Assembly (NCBI GenBank): GCA_025350365.1
Contig: JANXXY010000402.1
Location: forward strand, 1 to 15,088
Source of the DNA: Bacteroidales bacterium
GTDB lineage: Bacteria; Bacteroidota; Bacteroidia; Bacteroidales; JAAUTT01
Direction: 5' to 3'
Length of the DNA stretch: 15,088 nucleotides
Each line of letters starts with the position of its first letter. Position 1 is the stretch's first letter. The notes under the pieces were generated by a model. It ran no database searches. It had not been told where the DNA came from and saw only the letters and a list, made by a program, of their open reading frames with translations. Shown one piece after another: positions 14,811 to 15,088 of this stretch. The position numbers were made by a program, and so were the translations under genes.

Positions 14811-15088
14811 ATGGAAACTTTAAAACATGGCAAATACTACCACATTTACAACCGTGGTAATAATCGCGAAGATTTGTTTCGATCGCCCGATAATTACCAG
14901 CACTTCCTCCGGTTGTACGAGAAATATATTTCTCCGGTAGCCGAGACCTACGCATGGGTGTTGATGAAAAACCATTTTCACTTGTTAGTAAGGGTGAAGG
15001 ATATTAACGAGTTAGACCTGCCAGGTTTACAAAACCTGGCAGGTCTTGAAAATCTTGGAGGTCTTGGGAATCCTTCCAAACAGTTCTC
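14811..15088 (+). CDS. REP-associated tyrosine transposase (RAYT, Y1_Tnp), 3' end outside window
   Basis: Ninety-two codons are visible and the frame is open at the window edge. The N-terminus (KHGKYYHIYNRGNNREDLF, 5-23) and the helix DNYQHFLRLYEKY (27-39) are standard for the Y1-transposase family. MKNHFHLLVRVK (52-63) contains the HUH metal-binding motif, His55-Phe-His57. These enzymes are single-strand nucleases that act on REP palindromes through a Tyr that would lie beyond the window. Between the HUH motif and the expected PSKQF segment (88-92) sits an insert, residues about 68-87, with the repeated pattern GLQNL/AGLENL/GGLGNP. Its first part is encoded by a REP palindrome. The ATG at 14811 follows palindrome 2 by 12 bases and places the conserved motifs at their usual distance from the N-terminus. 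Confidence 0.92.
   Translation, partial: METLKHGKYYHIYNRGNNREDLFRSPDNYQHFLRLYEKYISPVAETYAWVLMKNHFHLLVRVKDINELDLPGLQNLAGLENLGGLGNPSKQF
15014..15046. repeat. REP-type palindrome 3, inside the transposase reading frame
   Basis: AGACCTGCCAGGTTT (15014-15028) and its complement (15032-15046) surround ACA. The total is again 33 bp, identical to palindrome 1 at 31 of 33 positions. In the transposase frame it supplies residues 69-78 plus parts of Leu68 and Leu79. The two differences lie at 15029-15030 and turn codons TTT TAA into TTA CAA. Confidence 0.9.

Noticed and set aside
1..15088. tRNA, rRNA or riboswitch genes
   Set aside because: I found no cloverleaf, rRNA-like or known riboswitch core by reading both strands; small unstructured RNAs cannot be excluded by eye.

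Overview
The window reads as a chromosomal segment of a member of the Bacteroidota (Bacteroidetes). The coding DNA is AT-rich, start sites mostly lack strong Shine-Dalgarno sequences, and several upstream regions carry the phylum's TAnnTTTG -7 box. The gene set also fits: a REC-REC-PPDK_N protein, an NADP-type glutamate dehydrogenase, a Bacteroidota-style Lnt (KMP motif after the catalytic Lys), an ECF sigma operon with a DUF4097-like surface protein, and REP/RAYT palindromes. I cannot name a genus.

Layout. Positions 1-2300 are a small-gene region. It holds a terminator of an upstream gene, a SnoaL-like lipoprotein, a small highly charged protein, a convergent secreted DUF4440/SnoaL-like protein, and a decayed toxin-antitoxin locus in which hicB is intact and hicA has lost its start codon and carries a frameshift. 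Positions 2539-7029 hold two large housekeeping or regulatory genes: a 995-residue protein joining two receiver domains to a pyruvate-phosphate-dikinase ATP-grasp domain, then gdhA. Positions 7030-7622 are a 593-base gene-free stretch with three separate repeat structures: helically phased GAAATA, a 14-bp inverted repeat and a 26-bp tandem repeat. Positions 7623-8669 hold a small secreted protein and a convergent LysE-family exporter.

Positions 8867-13612 run in one direction: lnt, an ECF sigma factor (TTG start), a one-span membrane protein overlapping it by one base (candidate anti-sigma factor), a secreted DUF4097-like protein and a secreted probable outer-membrane beta-barrel. The middle three look like one envelope-stress-type operon, possibly read through from lnt. 

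Positions 13613-15088 are the accessory end of the window. A palindrome-rich spacer is followed by a cas6 CRISPR-RNA endonuclease gene and then the start of a REP-associated tyrosine transposase (RAYT) that runs off the window. Three related 33-bp palindromes lie here: before cas6, between cas6 and the transposase, and inside the transposase reading frame. The in-gene copy differs from the first at two bases, and one of those changes turns the TAA stop that the unmodified element would place in this frame into CAA. No CRISPR array and no other cas gene lies in the window. I regard this RAYT/REP/cas6 segment as the most interesting part.
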